Shown: positions 1 to 11,171 of the stretch, one piece after another
Position numbering within the stretch: position 1 is the first letter of the stretch
Layout of the letters: every line of letters begins with the position of its first letter
Origin: Melastoma dodecandrum
Taxonomy: Eukaryota > Streptophyta > Magnoliopsida > Myrtales > Melastomataceae
Reading direction: 5' to 3'
Assembly (NCBI GenBank): GCA_029817715.1
Contig: JARUPY010000356.1
Span: forward strand, 2,882,851-2,946,850
Length of the DNA: 64,000 bases
Notes under the pieces: model-generated
Seen by the model: only the letters and a program-made list of their open reading frames with translations
What the model was told of the DNA's origin: nothing
Databases searched by the model: none
Program-made: the position numbers and the translations under genes

Positions 1-790
1 GAGATATATTACTTAATTTGTATCAAAATACCTAGGGCCCTAATGACATCGGCTGACTTTTCGTAAATCACGTAGGAGCGTGCCTTTTGCTCCACATCTG
101 TGTTTGAAAATGATGAATTCTTTCGGGAGTGCTAGTGTGTTTGCTTTATCATGTACAAATATATGTACTTCCTCAGTCCTCATCTTATTTACTCTATTTG
201 ATGGAGAGAGAGCTTTATGCCACTGGATGCTTATATTGTAGTCTAGTTTTTTGCCTGTTTAAGCAACTGGGCATGAAGTTTCCTTTGTCAAAATCACTAT
301 GAATTGTTAAATCATTCGTTGAAATCAGGGTCACCAGATTATGTTTATCAATATTATGACAAGACGACGTGAAAGTTACAAAGTTAATTTATTTTACTTC
401 CTGTGATCTGTTATGTAATGGGTTCTTCAGTTTTTGTACGTATGCCCTCTAATTGTACAACGCGAGAGCAAGGGATCGATGACATTCATTATCAAGTTCT
501 AAGCCTTGTATTGGTGAGAACTCTTGTCAATTCAGACATTTTTAATGTTTCATGTTGGAGTGGGAAGAAGAGTTGGTGGAGGTTAGTCATTGTCCCTTAC
601 TCTCAAGTCTTAATTCCATATAAACAACATGAATATTATTTTATATATGATCCAATCCATAGTCGTTGCAAATGGTTCAACTAATCCCAAACTTAATCGC
701 GTTTGATTAGCGATGCGAATCCATTTCTTTATATGTCCTTGGAGGAGCAAGGGATTTGTTTCTGTGATGTAACAGGAAAGGAAAGGAGAG
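1..790. other. Unassigned 5' stretch, no recognised gene
   Basis: AT-rich sequence with stop codons in most frames. A 93-codon open frame on the plus strand (403-684) has no domain, signal peptide or splice context that I recognise, so I do not call it a gene. The stretch could be intron or untranslated sequence of the small gene that follows. Confidence 0.4.
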
Positions 791-1189
791 ATGGTGGGAA
801 ATGATGAGGGGCCTTCACCATTGGTCCCATCGATCATGCTGGGTGTGTTTGGGATATTCAAGTATGGTCCCAGCATCGTGTCGTACCTCAGCTTCTTCGT
901 GGAGATCCTCGAGGGGCTAACGGGGGGAGGAGATGAAGACGAGGAAGGAGAGGAGGGAGGCGAAGAGGGTCCTGTGTCATCGATCCTCTTCACGCTGTGC
1001 TGTCTATGCTTCCTTGTGATCATACTTCTCATGCTGGTCCTGTTCCTCCAGAAAACGAGCCGGCTGTACTGGCAGGATCTTCCAGAGGTGCCGTGGCGGC
1101 TAGGTTCAGGATCCTTAAATGATTGGATTTATTTTTGTTTACTGATCTTCCTCGTCATTTTCATCGTGGATTATAACAATCTCATGTGA
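791..1189 (+). CDS. Hypothetical small membrane protein, 132 aa
   Basis: Open frame of 132 residues that I cannot assign to a family. It has a hydrophobic N-terminal third, then a very acidic Gly/Asp/Glu patch around residues 46-60 (GGGDEDEEGEEGGEEG). A long hydrophobic stretch follows at about residues 64-86 (ILFTLCCLCFLVIILLMLV) and another near the C-terminus (about 112-127), so it would be a membrane protein if expressed. The local GC content is higher than in the flanks, which supports coding. The reverse strand is also open across the same acidic tract, so low complexity alone may explain the open frame. It lies just upstream of duplicated block A. Function unknown. Confidence 0.35.
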   Translation: MVGNDEGPSPLVPSIMLGVFGIFKYGPSIVSYLSFFVEILEGLTGGGDEDEEGEEGGEEGPVSSILFTLCCLCFLVIILLMLVLFLQKTSRLYWQDLPEVPWRLGSGSLNDWIYFCLLIFLVIFIVDYNNLM

Positions 1190-1545
1190 AGAGAATACGC
1201 TTTGATGGAATATGCCCATATTCTCCAACTGAATAACTTCGCGTCAAGGAACTTGCATTTTCGGGCATCCTTATCAAACGATAACCTCTGGCTTCATCTT
1301 AACACAATCCACAGCAGTCGATTGTTTTCTGCCAAATGAGTCTTGCTGAGTAATCAACAATAAAACTGCATCATTTTGATCTCAATAGAAAAAACATTAG
1401 ACTTGTTACGGAAACCGGATGGCCGGAGCAGAGTGGAAACCTACGTGTGAGACTACATATGAGGCGACTGGTTTGATTTGAAAAGACTACGGAATTGGCT
1501 AGATCGACTCACCACTCAATGCGAAGAAAGACATGGCATTGTGTT

Positions 1546-3470
1546 TGTTGACCTTAGTTTTGATGATGAGAAATGTGTTGCTGTAGCGCTTGAGAAGTGT
1601 GTCGCTACGCTTGAGAAGTGTGTTGCTACACTACAACAAAGCTATATTGCATTACTGCGCTACAATTACCAAAATGAAGGAATAATTATTATTTCAACTT
1701 GATTATTGTGATTTTATCATTTTTAATGATTAATTATATTTTATTATTCAGATAATCACGTGTGGGGATCAGATAGCAATGTTTGAGAGAGATTTGGACA
1801 TAAAATCTCTAATTATAACAATATGTTATTTTCTATCTTATCTCATCGATCATTAAGGAATATAGTTATTCCGGTTCTGTAGTGGCTAACGATTGAAACA
1901 ATAATCAGATAGCATTATGATAATAATTGAATTAAATCATACGAATTAGGAAAGCTGATAAAGATTTCCTTCCTTCTTGGTCGTTGTGACCATTGAGTAG
2001 CTGTCCGCTGATCCTAATTACATCTTGTTGAAGCTTGGTATTTGGGAAACAAATTATATGATTTGTTCCCTATTAAAACCAGAAGACATCCATACATTAA
2101 ATGATGAATCTGTGTGATCTGTATGGTTGTCCAAAGCCTGTGCGTTCTATATGAAGCTATGAGAAGCTGTGTGAGCTGTGTGATTGACGGAGAACAGAAA
2201 GTGCTAAGTGATTGCCTTGTTCTTACTTCTCGCAATTTGCGTGTGGGAATGCCAAGGGCTGTGTGCCACCTTGGTCGTCGTGAGAGAGACTCAGTGTCCT
2301 CGGTGCGTTCAACGAGCGGTTGGCGAATCGTCTGAGGGAAGCTAAGAGACTACGTGTTCTTATTGCAGTAATCAGTTTCTGACCCATTGGCAAGAAGCCG
2401 TGTTCGTCGTGTCGTTTTAGAGAGAAGTCTCGAACCTACGAATTTGGAGCAGTTAGACACGCACTTGCGGGTGCGCTCCAGAAGTCTTGTGCTTGTAGGG
2501 TAGAATAGGAGTTAGGAACGCCACGAGAGTGGAAAGAGGTCCTCCCGGGCACGGGGTGTTGCGCAGAAGTCTCGACCACCTAATACAGAGGGACAGTAGA
2601 GCAGGTTGCGTGGGAGCCGTCGGAGTTGAAAATTCCACTATAGACACTGGGTGTGCATTACAGTGGGTCACGGCTGTGGTAACCGTGCACGTTCGAACTG
2701 AGTGTAGGACGGATACCCCGACTTCACTGTGTGAGAAGTCGGGTTCCGCTGTGTGAGGAACCAATCCATGTTTTATCTCTTTTGTTCTCTGACTCTTTGT
2801 GGTTGCCTCTTTAGTACTTACAGGCTCATCTTGAGAAGAGACAAAAGCTATGTGGAAATCCTCTACTGAGCTATTAAGTGCTGCAGCGTTCCTCTACTAT
2901 GAACCAGAAACGGGCTGTTCTTTGAGAAGTCGTTCCATCACTGTAAGAAATTATTTGTGAGGATTTATACTTTAACACAACGTTGTTGTTGCGCTTTGAA
3001 AGACAGGCTTACGCCTAAGCGACAAAGTGCTGTGTGGAAATCCTTTGAGCAATCAACTGCTAAGTGTGAACATCATTCTGCTAGAAACGCGAAGACGTTA
3101 CTGTGAGAGGAGCGGATCATTGCCCATGAGTGATTTGTAAAAGATTTTAAATCTCACATATTGAGATACTCAAAGCTTAGTGCAAAAGGTTCATTTGCAC
3201 CCACTATATTTATGTAGTAGAATCACCTCTACGGTGGAAAGTGGAAGTCGATTAAGGTCGAACCACTATAAACTACTGTGTCATTTACGATCGCGCAAAC
3301 ACTCGTATGAAAACCTACTCGATCAAATCGTAACGGTTACAACAAAACATATCTCATAATCTAAGGAACGCTCTGTTGTGACACAGTACGCTTCCCCTTG
3401 CACTGAGAAAGGGCGAAAAAGTTAAAATCTCTAATTCACTCATCTCTTAGTGTACATAAACGATCCAACA
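1546..3470 (+). mobile_element. Solo LTR, SIRE/Maximus-type Ty1-copia
   Basis: A 1,925-bp unit beginning TGTTGACCTTAGTTTTGATG and ending ACGATCCAACA, preceded near its end by the LTR-like string CTCTTAGTGTACAT. Start and end style are those of SIRE/Maximus Copia LTRs. It is flanked by GTGTT (1541-1545) and GTATT (3471-3475), a 5-bp target duplication with one mismatch. It aligns along its length with 51946-53939. The paralogous site at about 10649 has no LTR. No gag or pol adjoins it, so it is a solo LTR left by LTR-LTR recombination. Short open frames inside it (for example around 2114-2764) are not genes. Confidence 0.8.
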
Positions 3471-3706
3471 GTATTTCTTTGTGTGAATAACAAAGATCAA
3501 TAATCTCCAGCTGTGAGCAATGCTCATGCATGCGTGAGCAATGACCAAAAGCTCCAGCTAGGCTGAATTTTTGTCTAATCGCACGAACTGAGTTATATTC
3601 GCCATACTTATAACAACATGCTTCACGACTTATATTTTAAACTAATAAGAAAGAAGGCGTAAAGCATCTTCTTTCACTATACTTTTGTTTACATCAATTT
3701 AATAAC

Positions 3707-4095
3707 CTATTTATCAAGACAGCGACGCTGGTCTTTCTCTGTAATATTGCTTAAATAAGGACGCACGACATCTTTATTCCTCACTTTGTTCAAGTCCGAC
3801 CAGCGCCGATTTGAATGTCTTGATCCTAACCACAATATGCTGGCCGATGCGATCGTATGTACTACCAGCATACGATTGCCAACTATAGACTGAGTAATCG
3901 AGAAGCTGGCACATACTCCATCTGCTAGCTGGCCGTTGTAATTGTCCTTAGAACAAATATATAACGTCTGTGTCACAAGTTAACTGGCATCGACAAGTAC
4001 TCAATGGATCAATTCGTAAGTTTATTTTAAAAATGGCATCGGGCATTTCATTTCCGCCAGTTCTTGCCGAGCAGATGTTAAGAATGTTGACTTTG
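3707..4095 (-). pseudogene. Broken copy of the unknown frame in duplicated block
   Basis: Read on the minus strand, this segment is homologous to the 122-codon frame at 10803-11171. Shared peptide islands include DPLST-RCQLTCDTDVIYL, LADG-C-SF and HTIASAS-LWLGSRHS. Here the two halves lie in different frames, because about two extra bases sit near 3953-3957 relative to copy B, so the copy is broken. I do not recognise the protein family. The match may simply reflect the DNA duplication rather than a real exon. Confidence 0.4.
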
Positions 4096-4184
4096 ATAAT
4101 TACGAATGTAAGTCGAGAAAACATTTGCCAGCGATGGCATAACCTATTCTGCTCTCGACTATATCGGTTGTTTATTTAGTATAT

Positions 4185-5085
4185 AATGATGGAACAATAT
4201 TGTGCCGAGGATGAGGAAACCCAACAAAAGTGGCCTGCGATTGAAGAAATGGAGGCTCGTTCCTTCAGGAAGGTTATGATCATCCTGGCAACGGTTTTCG
4301 CTTGTCGAAGGAAATCGGCTGCCGAAGATATCCTTGTACACCTCTGCAGCAACACAATGAATTCGGACTACTCTTCGCTAGCGATGTCTCATACTGCTTC
4401 CTTGATCAACTTAGTTCCAGACAAACAGTACAGCTACATGATCTGGAATTCCTTCAGTGCAAACGGACAAGTTATCCCCTTTTGGGCACATGGAGCCTGC
4501 AACGGACAGGTACATACAAAGACTTGCCATGAGTGTCTGATCTTAGCCCTGTACAACCTCAACACTTGCCTCGGCGCGATAGGGGGTCAAGTGAAGGCTA
4601 CCAACTGTCGACTACGGTACGAGTCGTACAAATTCGACTTCATCTGGTAAAAAAGTGCACGACCAACTGTCACAGGGGTATTTCGCACTATCAAGTAAAC
4701 CCACCCTGTGCGGCGTCGCACTCCCAAAACTAGCACGACCAGCCACCCAAAACACTCAACCCAGCGGAAGCCTTTCGAATATCTCACGTTCCCTTTCAAG
4801 TAATCCCAATCTTTATTAGAACAAAGAGGTACAACACTCTCGTTACATTGCCTCGCCCCTTTACAAGCCTTCTTATAGGGGTTCGTGGCTATTCACCATA
4901 CAACACAACATTACACGAATGGATACAATGCTTCGGGGAGTGCCCAACACAACTGCCCCTAAGCCCCCTTTGAATCCCCCTCATTGGACGGAAGCCCCCC
5001 TTTCGGAAGGAAGCCCCCCTTGGGACCCCCCCTTTCGGAAGGGGCGTCCATGAAAGGACGTGTCCCTTGAGCGTCGCTTCCGGGC
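4185..5085. other. About 900-bp insert present in copy A, absent from copy B
   Basis: Copies A and B align up to GACTATATCGGTTGTTT and resume at about 5086 (GGGGAGTTCCATG). In copy B the two sides are joined with only a few tens of bases between them. The insert carries the GNK2-like gene (4249-4650) and a C-rich tail (4961-5050) in which AAGCCCCCCTTTCGGAAGG-like units recur. I see no terminal inverted repeats or clear target duplication, so it could equally be a deletion in copy B. Confidence 0.6.
4249..4650 (+). CDS. Ginkbilobin-2-like (GNK2/DUF26) secreted antifungal protein
   Basis: Intronless frame of 133 residues counted from the ATG at 4249. An in-frame ATG at 4186 would add 21 hydrophilic residues and hide the signal-like stretch VMIILATVFA, so I prefer 4249. 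After a cleavable-looking leader, about 108 residues match the single-domain ginkbilobin-2 layout. Six cysteines are present and the family signature C-x8-C-x2-C is intact (CNGQVHTKTCHEC), followed by the conserved end NCRLRYESYKF. Ginkbilobin-2 is a secreted, mannose-binding antifungal protein; the same domain occurs in cysteine-rich receptor kinases and plasmodesmal proteins. There is no kinase or transmembrane segment here, so the stand-alone secreted form is most likely. Copy B of the duplication lacks the gene. Confidence 0.8.
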   Translation: MEARSFRKVMIILATVFACRRKSAAEDILVHLCSNTMNSDYSSLAMSHTASLINLVPDKQYSYMIWNSFSANGQVIPFWAHGACNGQVHTKTCHECLILALYNLNTCLGAIGGQVKATNCRLRYESYKFDFIW

Positions 5086-5830
5086 ATGATATATGTTATA
5101 TCATTGCAATAACTGGGGAGTTCCATGCCCCCCTTTCATTCGGTTCCCTTGTGGTTAAAACAATGAGACCGAATGTGAAACCTGGTTGGAACCTCGACTT
5201 CGATGTACTTTAACAAATAAATTTAATAATAATTTTCAGGAATGTGGCTCTATCATTCAAACTCAAATGTTTAGAATCAGGCGAAACACTTTAAATTTAA
5301 TGATAATTATTGTATTCAATGATATTTAACCTTACGATTTGATTTGGAGGACCTGAGCCAATACTGTGAGAGTCTTATCTACAGTTATTGATTTCAAGTA
5401 ATACATATTGATTTCCAATCATAGCGCGAGAAGGCTTATCCTATGTATCTTCTTTCGTAATACTTTTGTTTACATCAATTTAATGACCTTTATATCAAGA
5501 AAACGATGCATGATTTGTAGTTCATGCTATTTAACTTGTTGGTTTGATTTGGAGGACATGAGCAAATATTGTGACAGTCTCTTAGACACTAATTGATACC
5601 ACCCATCTTAAACTATCTCCTTATTTATTCAATAATAATTAGGGGTTGAATAAGTCATTCCTTCATTTAATTTCAGTGGTGGTTGGACAATGTGAGTGCG
5701 GGTGTAACAGAGTGGTGGTAATTAATTTTTGTCACCAGTCACCTTGATGCCAAGGCCAACAAGCTGCAGAGAATCAATTGTCTAAGCCCTCTCAACTATG
5801 GAAAGAACGATGACTATGGATACTTGATCG

Positions 5831-7011
5831 CCTTTGGGGGACCCGGAGGAACTAACTGTTGAAAAATTATTAAAAAAAAAACCAAGGAGGAGATTATTTC
5901 AACTATATTTTTCCATCTATTTATGCAGGAATGACTCAAATCTCTTATGAAATACCCATTGATTTGTCAACTAATTAGAATCAATCATCTAAAGTATATA
6001 TATATTTATGTAATTTCTTTTTATGTTAGGATAGACATTAGATTAAAAACCATTACAACCACCACAATGTTGTCTCCGAAAGGAGGGATCTGATGATTTC
6101 GACCGACACGAAAAAGCCTTGTCGAAAACCTAAGAGAGAGCAAAGGTGGCCAAAAGTAGCTTAATTCAACTGTTGGGCAGCTCCATGGTCAAATATTCTG
6201 CTCCAACAACAACGTCAATAGTTCTCCGCAAAGATAATACCAATCACAAATGACTTCATCTGCTCTGATTGTTCTCCTGAGGCAGGAACAAAACTTTGGC
6301 CAGCAAGAGCAAGACCACCACAATCATTGTTCGTAAGTGTCTCCGACGATGCAAGATTTGAAGATAAAAATGTAGCCGAATGATTTTGCAATCAATAATG
6401 CAGGGGTGGTGCGTGGAGCAGCAGACTTGATTAATACAACTGCAACATGAATTGATAAATATTGAATGATATTCGCCAACTTAATGCATGATCACGATGC
6501 CAACCGACTACAGTGAGAACGGAATTTGCATGCAAAACTAATAATGCCTATAAATAACTACTGTTAGTTGAACTATTTCTGCCAAATTTTGGCCTGCCAG
6601 GAATCCCGACTTGACAACAAGAGAACATCAACAAAGTTCCTCATATCAAGTTTCTGTCAAATTTCAAATTTTGTCGTAAAAAGATGAATTTTGGCATCAT
6701 AAATATGAGGGATACATAAAAAAAATTAATTAAATAATTTCTCCAAGAATGGAATAATTATAAAGAACGTAAATATTTATTTTTACTAAATCAACTCCAT
6801 ACCCAATAAACCAAGTAGTAACTAAGATGAATACATCATTTTGAAAATTAGATATATGGGGGAGTTTCTACTTAAATGAAAGAAACTATATTCTAAACAA
6901 CAGAAATCCATGACGTGATTGGCTACTCCACGTCCCATAATCACGGCAAAGTATATGTTTATATCCCCAACTTTGGTTTATTTTTCCGTTTTGTAAACTT
7001 TCTTTACTCTA
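5831..7011. other. AT-rich intergenic stretch
   Basis: No gene, RNA or mobile element recognised. Stop codons are dense in all frames. Confidence 0.5.
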
Positions 7012-8092
7012 AGATTCTGTCACTAACAATACGTTTATATCTCACATTTCATAGTGAACGGCGTAAGGCTAAGTACTAAAGTGGAGTAAACGTAGTCCTA
7101 CGTGGTTTGCTCCGCTAGAGATCTTATATAGAAATAAAAAACTCGTTAACAAGGATTAATAGGAACGAGATTGTTCTTCTTCAAATGCCCAAATCGAATC
7201 AAAGCAGCCTTAATTGTGACTAGGAGTACCTGGGAAAATGAAAAAGTAAATTTGTAACCACGGAAGGAGGGTTGCAGTGTACACATCTTGGAGTATGAGG
7301 AACCTAAGTCGTCGATTCTTTCGGTTGTTAGGTAGTGATGACATTATTGTTAATGTTTTTGGATTTGTCGCTGTACGTGATGAATCTTTGTGTGTTGTTA
7401 ATAACAAGAATATATACTATAGTTTTTTTTAGTGGTTGGTTAGAGACTTCCCAACTTTTTCGTAATGTCCTAACAACCAGCATCATTGACAAAAAGGTCA
7501 ATAAAACGAGCATATGTTATAGAAGGTAAGCTTCCCGGAACCACCTAGGCAACGTCACAAACAAAACATATGCCCTTCCTCTTGTTGCCCTTCGCCTTCC
7601 CCTCAAGGTAATTAGTTTTGGCCATGATTTTCGAGGCACAACAAATTATTGTATTGTTTATAGGTCATCAATGGCCAATCGGAGTTGTTCTTTCTCCAGG
7701 ATTGCTTAAGCTTTTGCAGTCCTGCTGTTATGACTTTGATGTCCGCATACTTTACAAGTCATATGCATTAATCTCCCTGAAATTGAGCAAAAAACAAAAA
7801 TTGAGTTTATTTTGCCTAAATTATATAAACATAAGGTGCAATAGCAATATCAAATGGTTGTGCAACTTTACATAAACCTAGGCGAGGGCCCAAAGTGAGT
7901 GAATAGTATAAAAAGAGTAGTTGAAAAAATAGAAAGTTGGCTCAAAGTTAGGACTTTAATCGTATTTTTTTGCCTTTTTATTCCAAGTAATATCACCAAT
8001 GGAGCAAACCACATAAGACTCATTTTACTCCACATCAGCACTTAGTCTAACGTGGTTCGCTATGAGACCGATAGTTAGTGATAGAATTATAT
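7012..8092. mobile_element. Probable non-autonomous DNA element with about 100-bp inverted repeats
   Basis: The left arm (about 7012-7113) reads ATTCTGTCACTAAC outward to GTGGTTTGCTCC. The right arm (about 8000-8092) is its imperfect reverse complement, from GGAGCAAACCAC to GTTAGTGATAGAAT. Similarity stops at both outer ends, as expected of element termini. No transposase is visible; the interior only holds short open frames (for example 7335-7529 and 7618-7875) without recognised domains. I could not identify a convincing target duplication. Confidence 0.5.
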
Positions 8093-8660
8093 AGCAAAAA
8101 CGGTTGACAAAACAAAAATTTTGCCCAAAGTGCTACAGGCGTAATTTTGCCAAAAAAATAATTACAAAGTATCTCAACTCAATAAAAGTAAAAAAACGTA
8201 ACCTCTATAAATTCATGAATTAAAAAGTAGAATATATTTCTTTTTTTCGAAAAAGCTTCCTCCTAAATCATATTTCAAAATCATGTTTTAATCGTTTTAA
8301 ATAATTTATTTTGCTAAAAAAAATAATTTTACCGAAGGTAAAATCTCACCACACAATCCCTAATGCCATCATGATTGGACGAAGGATAAAAAGTGCAACG
8401 TCTCACCACTGATCACGATTCAATGAAAGCAAAAGCTTATCATGACATGCCCATTGTTCTAGTCCGAATAACGATGTTCCCATCTCTAATTGGATGTATC
8501 CCTTTTCTCCAATTCTTTCTCGTACGATTTCCTTATTTTTTTAACTTACTCTCCGTACCCAACAATCGTGGCAACGTGATTTAGCCTTCTTATCTCCGTT
8601 TTATCTTCTCGAGCAAGCATCCAGATTGTCAAAATCCGTTCTATCTAGATTGTCAGAAAC
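8093..8660. other. AT-rich intergenic stretch
   Basis: Nothing recognised. A 63-codon open frame at 8393-8584 has no domain or context. Confidence 0.5.
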
Positions 8661-8790
8661 TTCAGGAATGACATTGATCAAAATGTTGAGGCATAATAAA
8701 ATGGATTTTGCCCCTTTAACTTTAACGACAGCTTTGGTCTAGCGCTAGGAAAGACCAACAATCTAACAAAACAAATTTGTAGCATATTTA
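8661..8790 (+). repeat. Direct repeat, copy 1
   Basis: Starts TTCAGGAATGACATTG and contains AAAATGGATTTTGCCCC and TTTGGTCTAGCGCTAGG. It recurs at 8988-9104 with small gaps. Confidence 0.75.
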
Positions 8791-8987
8791 GGTGTTGGCC
8801 CAGGTTCTAGGCTAGACGGGCTTATTGGCCAATTTTTGGGATTTTTACTAGTGCAAAGGATTGAGTAAGAGTTCTCTGATACTATGTTGAAATAGTACCA
8901 ATTTGGTTAAACTGCTAGATAAATGTTTGTATTATATTATATAGTTTAACATGACCCTCAAGACGAACAATCCTGATGCCGTGTTGA

Positions 8988-9104
8988 AACATCAGGAATG
9001 ACATTGCTATAATAAAATGGATTTTGCCCCTTTAACTTTTACGACAGCTTTGGTCTAGCGCTAGGTAAAGCCTAACAATCTAACAAAACAAATTCGTAGC
9101 ATAT
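8988..9104 (+). repeat. Direct repeat, copy 2
   Basis: Second copy of the 8661-8790 repeat in the same orientation, about 330 bp away. Shorter by a small internal deletion after GACATTG. Confidence 0.75.
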
Positions 9105-10480
9105 TTGATACCGTGTTGAAACCTCATCAACTACCTAAAAAAATATGTTTATAGGTGAAAGCTCGGTTTATTATATAATTTAACATATCAAATCAAAAAC
9201 AGAAAAATTAAAAGTCACATTTCATCTTTTGCTTCCTTACAATGCTAAGGAATGTTTGTTATCCACGAAGGAACATGTAGCATATCAAAAATAGAATAAC
9301 ACACTTGATATTAAATTTCATTATGAGATTAATTGCATCTGAGAACAACTTCAACTTCCATTAACATATTCCGGGCTAGTGGCTAGCTATACAAAAAAGT
9401 TGAATTGAATACATCTCACCCCCATAGTGCTACATTATCAAAAAGTACATCATTATGACAAGTAGCCAAAACAAAAAGATATTATAATTAACTCTTAAGT
9501 AGCAAAGAGAGTTAAAAAGAAAATGTCTCAAATACAAAATGCCAATCGAGGATTACGTATAGAAACTTTGCCAGTGCATCTCTAGTGTCAAAATTCTGGA
9601 GCGAGAAATTGTGTTTTAGTAGTATGCCTTGTGCAAGGAGAGTCACTTAACTCTCAAGTTAAGCATTGGAGGGATGATTTTTTTTACATTGGTGACGAGG
9701 GTTCGAGTAGATAATAAATTATAATGTTGTTTCATGAGGAATTTCAAATAGGGGTGCAATTTTGAAGGAGAAATGATGTAAAATTTTCACGGGATGAAAA
9801 TAATTTAACAAGTTTTTTCAATACCATTTGCTAATTTTCATTCCTAAAATTCTCATGCAAATACCGTACGTGAATGTAAAAAATATCATATAGTATTATT
9901 AATTATTTTGGTGTAATGAAAGCTTTAAAATTAACTACAATTTATCTATTACAATTTAATCGCAACTTATAACTTAATTTCATAAATCAAATAATTTCTT
10001 TATTAGCACGACTCTATTTTGTAATTTGATTCTGAGAGTTATATAATGATGTTCTGTTCCATGCATGTATTCTATGTATTTCATTTTATGGCCTATAAAT
10101 TAACTCCGTGAATCTTGTTTCTTTATCGTATAAATCTCATGTTTGATATGAATGAACCCCCAAAATCATCACACTTTTTTTGTATTAATCGGAGCATTGT
10201 TGTTGTTTTTTTTTTAAATTCTCAGGAATGATTTGGTGGTTTAGTGTTTTCTGTGAGCACTAAGTATTTATTTATTTATTTATATAAATTATACAGTCGA
10301 CATAAATATTAATGAGAAGGATAAGCTGTGAAGAAAGATTTAGTTAAAGCTTAAATTAAATTTTGATGTTGACCATAATCACATACAGGGTTCTTCTGCG
10401 AAAATCACGGCACCAAAATTGAAATAATTTAATGAAAACTGGGGTCAGATGATCTCAAGTAAAATCGGACTTGTTACTCT
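9105..10480. other. AT-rich intergenic stretch
   Basis: No gene recognised. It has short homopolymers and an ATTT run near 10268-10284. Confidence 0.5.
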
Positions 10481-10802
10481 TCGCCAACTACATTCACAGG
10501 GTGAGAGTTACGGAGACCGGATTGCCGGAGCAGGGTGGGAACCTTCGAGTTTGACTGTGTACGAGGAGACCGGTTTCATTCGTCAAGGCTAAGAAATTGC
10601 CTATATTGACTTGACAGAATCCATTCGACACGAAGAAAGACATGGCATTATATAACAAAGATCAATAATCTCCTACGGTGAGCAGTGCTCGTGCGTAAGC
10701 AATGATAAAAAAGCTCCAGTTAGGCCAAATTTTGTCTAATCGAACTAATTGAGTTATATCCACACTACTTATAACACTATGCGAAGCAAGTTATATTTTA
10801 AA

Positions 10803-11171
10803 CTATTTGTAGCACGGAAAAGAAGGACACACGGCATCTTTATTTGTAACCATGTTTGAGCCGGACGAGCACCATATTGAATGTCTTGATCCCAACCAGA
10901 ATAAGCTGGCCGATGCAATTGTATGTAACTCCAGCTTATGATTGTCAACTATAGCCCAAGCCATGGTAAAGCTAGTACATATTCCATCTGCTAGGCGGCC
11001 TTGTAGTTTTTCTGAGGACAAATATATAACATCTGTGTCACAAGTTAACTGACATCGACGAGTACTAAGCGGATCCATTTGTAAGTTTATTTCAAAAATG
11101 GCAACGGGCATTTCCTTTCTGCCTGTTAGTGCCCTGTAGATGTTAACAATGATAAACAGAATCTCCGGCAA
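10803..11171 (-). CDS. Unknown 122-codon open frame within duplicated block
   Basis: A continuous minus-strand frame of 122 codons. I recognise no family. Features are EMPVAIFEINLQMDPL near residue 20, a CQLTC pair and a TIASASLFWLGSRHS segment. The same peptide islands occur in copy A at 3707-4095, where the frame is broken by about two extra bases. Conservation could come from duplication rather than from selection. No promoter, splice sites or signal peptide is evident. Confidence 0.3.
   Translation of the reverse strand: MPEILFIIVNIYRALTGRKEMPVAIFEINLQMDPLSTRRCQLTCDTDVIYLSSEKLQGRLADGICTSFTMAWAIVDNHKLELHTIASASLFWLGSRHSIWCSSGSNMVTNKDAVCPSFPCYK

Larger units (their letters stand above)
1408..5830. 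repeat. Segmental duplication, copy A
   Basis: The flanks and interior match 10512-11880 (copy B) in the same orientation. Shared landmarks are the stretch ending GACATGGCATT (1545 in A region, 10649 in B), the AATAACAAAGATCAATAATC segment, the block around 3760-4170 and the block 5086-5760 (for example CAAATGTTTAGAATCAG and AGGGGTTGAA). Copy A differs from B by a solo LTR (1546-3470), an insert of about 900 bp (4185-5085) and many small indels. Copy A also contains an internal direct repeat: about 60 bp at 3666-3725 recurs at 5443-5510. Confidence 0.8.

Noticed and set aside
2014..2764. Open frames on both strands around 2.0-2.8 kb
   Set aside because: They lie inside the solo LTR, and the equivalent frames in the second LTR copy (52.8-53.4 kb) are not conserved as proteins.
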